Below, one piece after another: positions 27,569 to 28,083 of a stretch of 28,083 nt of DNA (the stretch's first letter is position 1; each line of letters begins with the position of its first letter). The translations under genes were made by a program, and so were the position numbers. The stretch lies in the NCBI GenBank assembly GCA_910588635.1, contig CAJUPW010000034.1:1-28083 (forward strand), written 5' to 3'. A model generated the notes under the pieces. That model saw only the letters and a program-made list of their open reading frames with translations, was not told the DNA's origin and searched no databases. The stretch comes from an uncultured Oscillospiraceae bacterium. Lineage in GTDB: Bacteria; Bacillota; Clostridia; Oscillospirales; Oscillospiraceae.

Positions 27569-28083
27569 ATGAGCCTGTTTACCAAGCTGTTCGGGACCTC
27601 CTCCCAGCGGGAGCTGAAGTCCATTTACCCCATCGCCGACAAGGTGGACGCCCTGGAGGAGGAATACAAGACCCTCACCGACGCCCAGCTCCAGGCCAAG
27701 ACCCCCGAGCTGAAGGAGCGTCTGGCCCAAGGCGCCACCCTGGACGACATCCTCCCCGAGGCCTTCGCCGCCTGCCGGGAGGCCGCCTGGCGTGTGCTGG
27801 GCCTGCGGCCCTACCGGGTACAGGTGGTGGGCGGCATCGTCCTCCACCAAGGCCGCATCGCCGAAATGAAGACCGGCGAGGGCAAGACCCTGGTGGCCAC
27901 CCTCCCCGCCTACCTCAACGCCCTGGCGGGCAAGGGGGTCCATATCGTTACCGTCAACGACTACCTGGCCAAGCGCGACTCGGAGTGGATGGGGAAGGTG
28001 TTCCGCTTCATGGGCCTCACCGTGGGCCTGGTCATCCACGGGGTGGTGGGCGAGAAGAAGAAGGCCGCCTATCAGGCGGACAT
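27569..28083 (+). CDS. secA: Preprotein translocase ATPase SecA, 5' part
   Basis: The first ~171 codons of SecA, cut by the window end. The N-terminus is MSLFTKLFGTSSQRELK, followed by the ..EEEYKTLTDAQLQAKTPELKERL helix, VQVVGGIVLHQGRIAEMKTGEGKTL with the Walker A loop, and HIVTVNDYLAKRDSEWMG. SecA drives Sec-dependent export, including of the lipoproteins seen in the element. ATG 27569 is chosen with GAGAGGTG upstream. This is an essential housekeeping gene and marks the normal chromosome. Confidence 0.95.
   Translation, partial: MSLFTKLFGTSSQRELKSIYPIADKVDALEEEYKTLTDAQLQAKTPELKERLAQGATLDDILPEAFAACREAAWRVLGLRPYRVQVVGGIVLHQGRIAEMKTGEGKTLVATLPAYLNALAGKGVHIVTVNDYLAKRDSEWMGKVFRFMGLTVGLVIHGVVGEKKKAAYQAD

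Noticed and set aside
1..28083. CRISPR array, tRNA or rRNA genes
   Set aside because: No regularly spaced direct repeats, no tRNA-like cloverleaf and no rRNA signature were recognised by eye; no search program was run.

Overview
The window looks like a GC-rich, spore-forming, anaerobic Firmicute, most likely an Oscillospiraceae-type gut bacterium (Flavonifractor/Lawsonibacter/Oscillibacter-like). This rests on a split sporulation sigma factor sigK, a tandem glycine riboswitch in front of Na+/alanine symporters, Gram-positive Shine-Dalgarno sites, SLH and lipoprotein exports, and clostridial integrative-element genes. The genus is an inference.

The window has two parts. From about 22.4 kb to the right end is ordinary chromosome: the N-terminal part of sigK (minus), rlmD (minus), two AGCS symporters under a glycine riboswitch (minus), and the start of secA (plus). 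From about 22.38 kb leftward to base 1 is accessory DNA. Its right edge is a large serine recombinase gene whose 3' end runs directly into sigK codon ~67, tail-to-tail with it. This is the geometry of the B. subtilis skin element (spoIVCA/spoIVCB). I read bases 1-22383 as the right-hand ~22 kb of a sigK-intervening element whose left end, and the C-terminal part of sigK, lie outside the window.

Inside the element, from left to right: (a) conjugative-element remnants: an IS3 transposase stub, a VirD4/TraG coupling protein lacking its N-terminus, a RepA_N initiator, two accessory genes, an Rpn-type nuclease and an XRE regulator; (b) a scar zone with the tail of an ATPase, a CHC2-primase/serine-recombinase chimera and a 30-codon MATE stub next to its marR; (c) a divergent LysR regulator facing a redox operon: small helical protein, Cys-rich FMN reductase, sugar O-acetyltransferase, an exported SLH-flavodoxin-aldo/keto reductase fusion, a cysteine-depleted HgdB-like protein, a NosR/NapH-like membrane polyferredoxin, a cysteine-complete HgdB-like protein, and an activase broken by a 1-nt frameshift and a truncation; (d) a second recombinase scar, then a two-gene AbrB/HipA-type toxin-antitoxin candidate; (e) a TlpA lipoprotein, a CXXC membrane peptide and a NapH-like ferredoxin; (f) the excision module (small companion ORF plus recombinase).

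Working hypothesis: the cargo couples membrane iron-sulfur electron carriers to extracytoplasmic flavin and thiol proteins, and to an ATP-activated dehydratase/double-cubane-type reductase of unknown substrate. In this copy the reductase is probably not self-sufficient, because its activase is broken. If the recombinase works, the mother cell would lose the whole cargo when it rebuilds sigK late in sporulation. Identifications come from reading translated motifs by eye; no database search was run.
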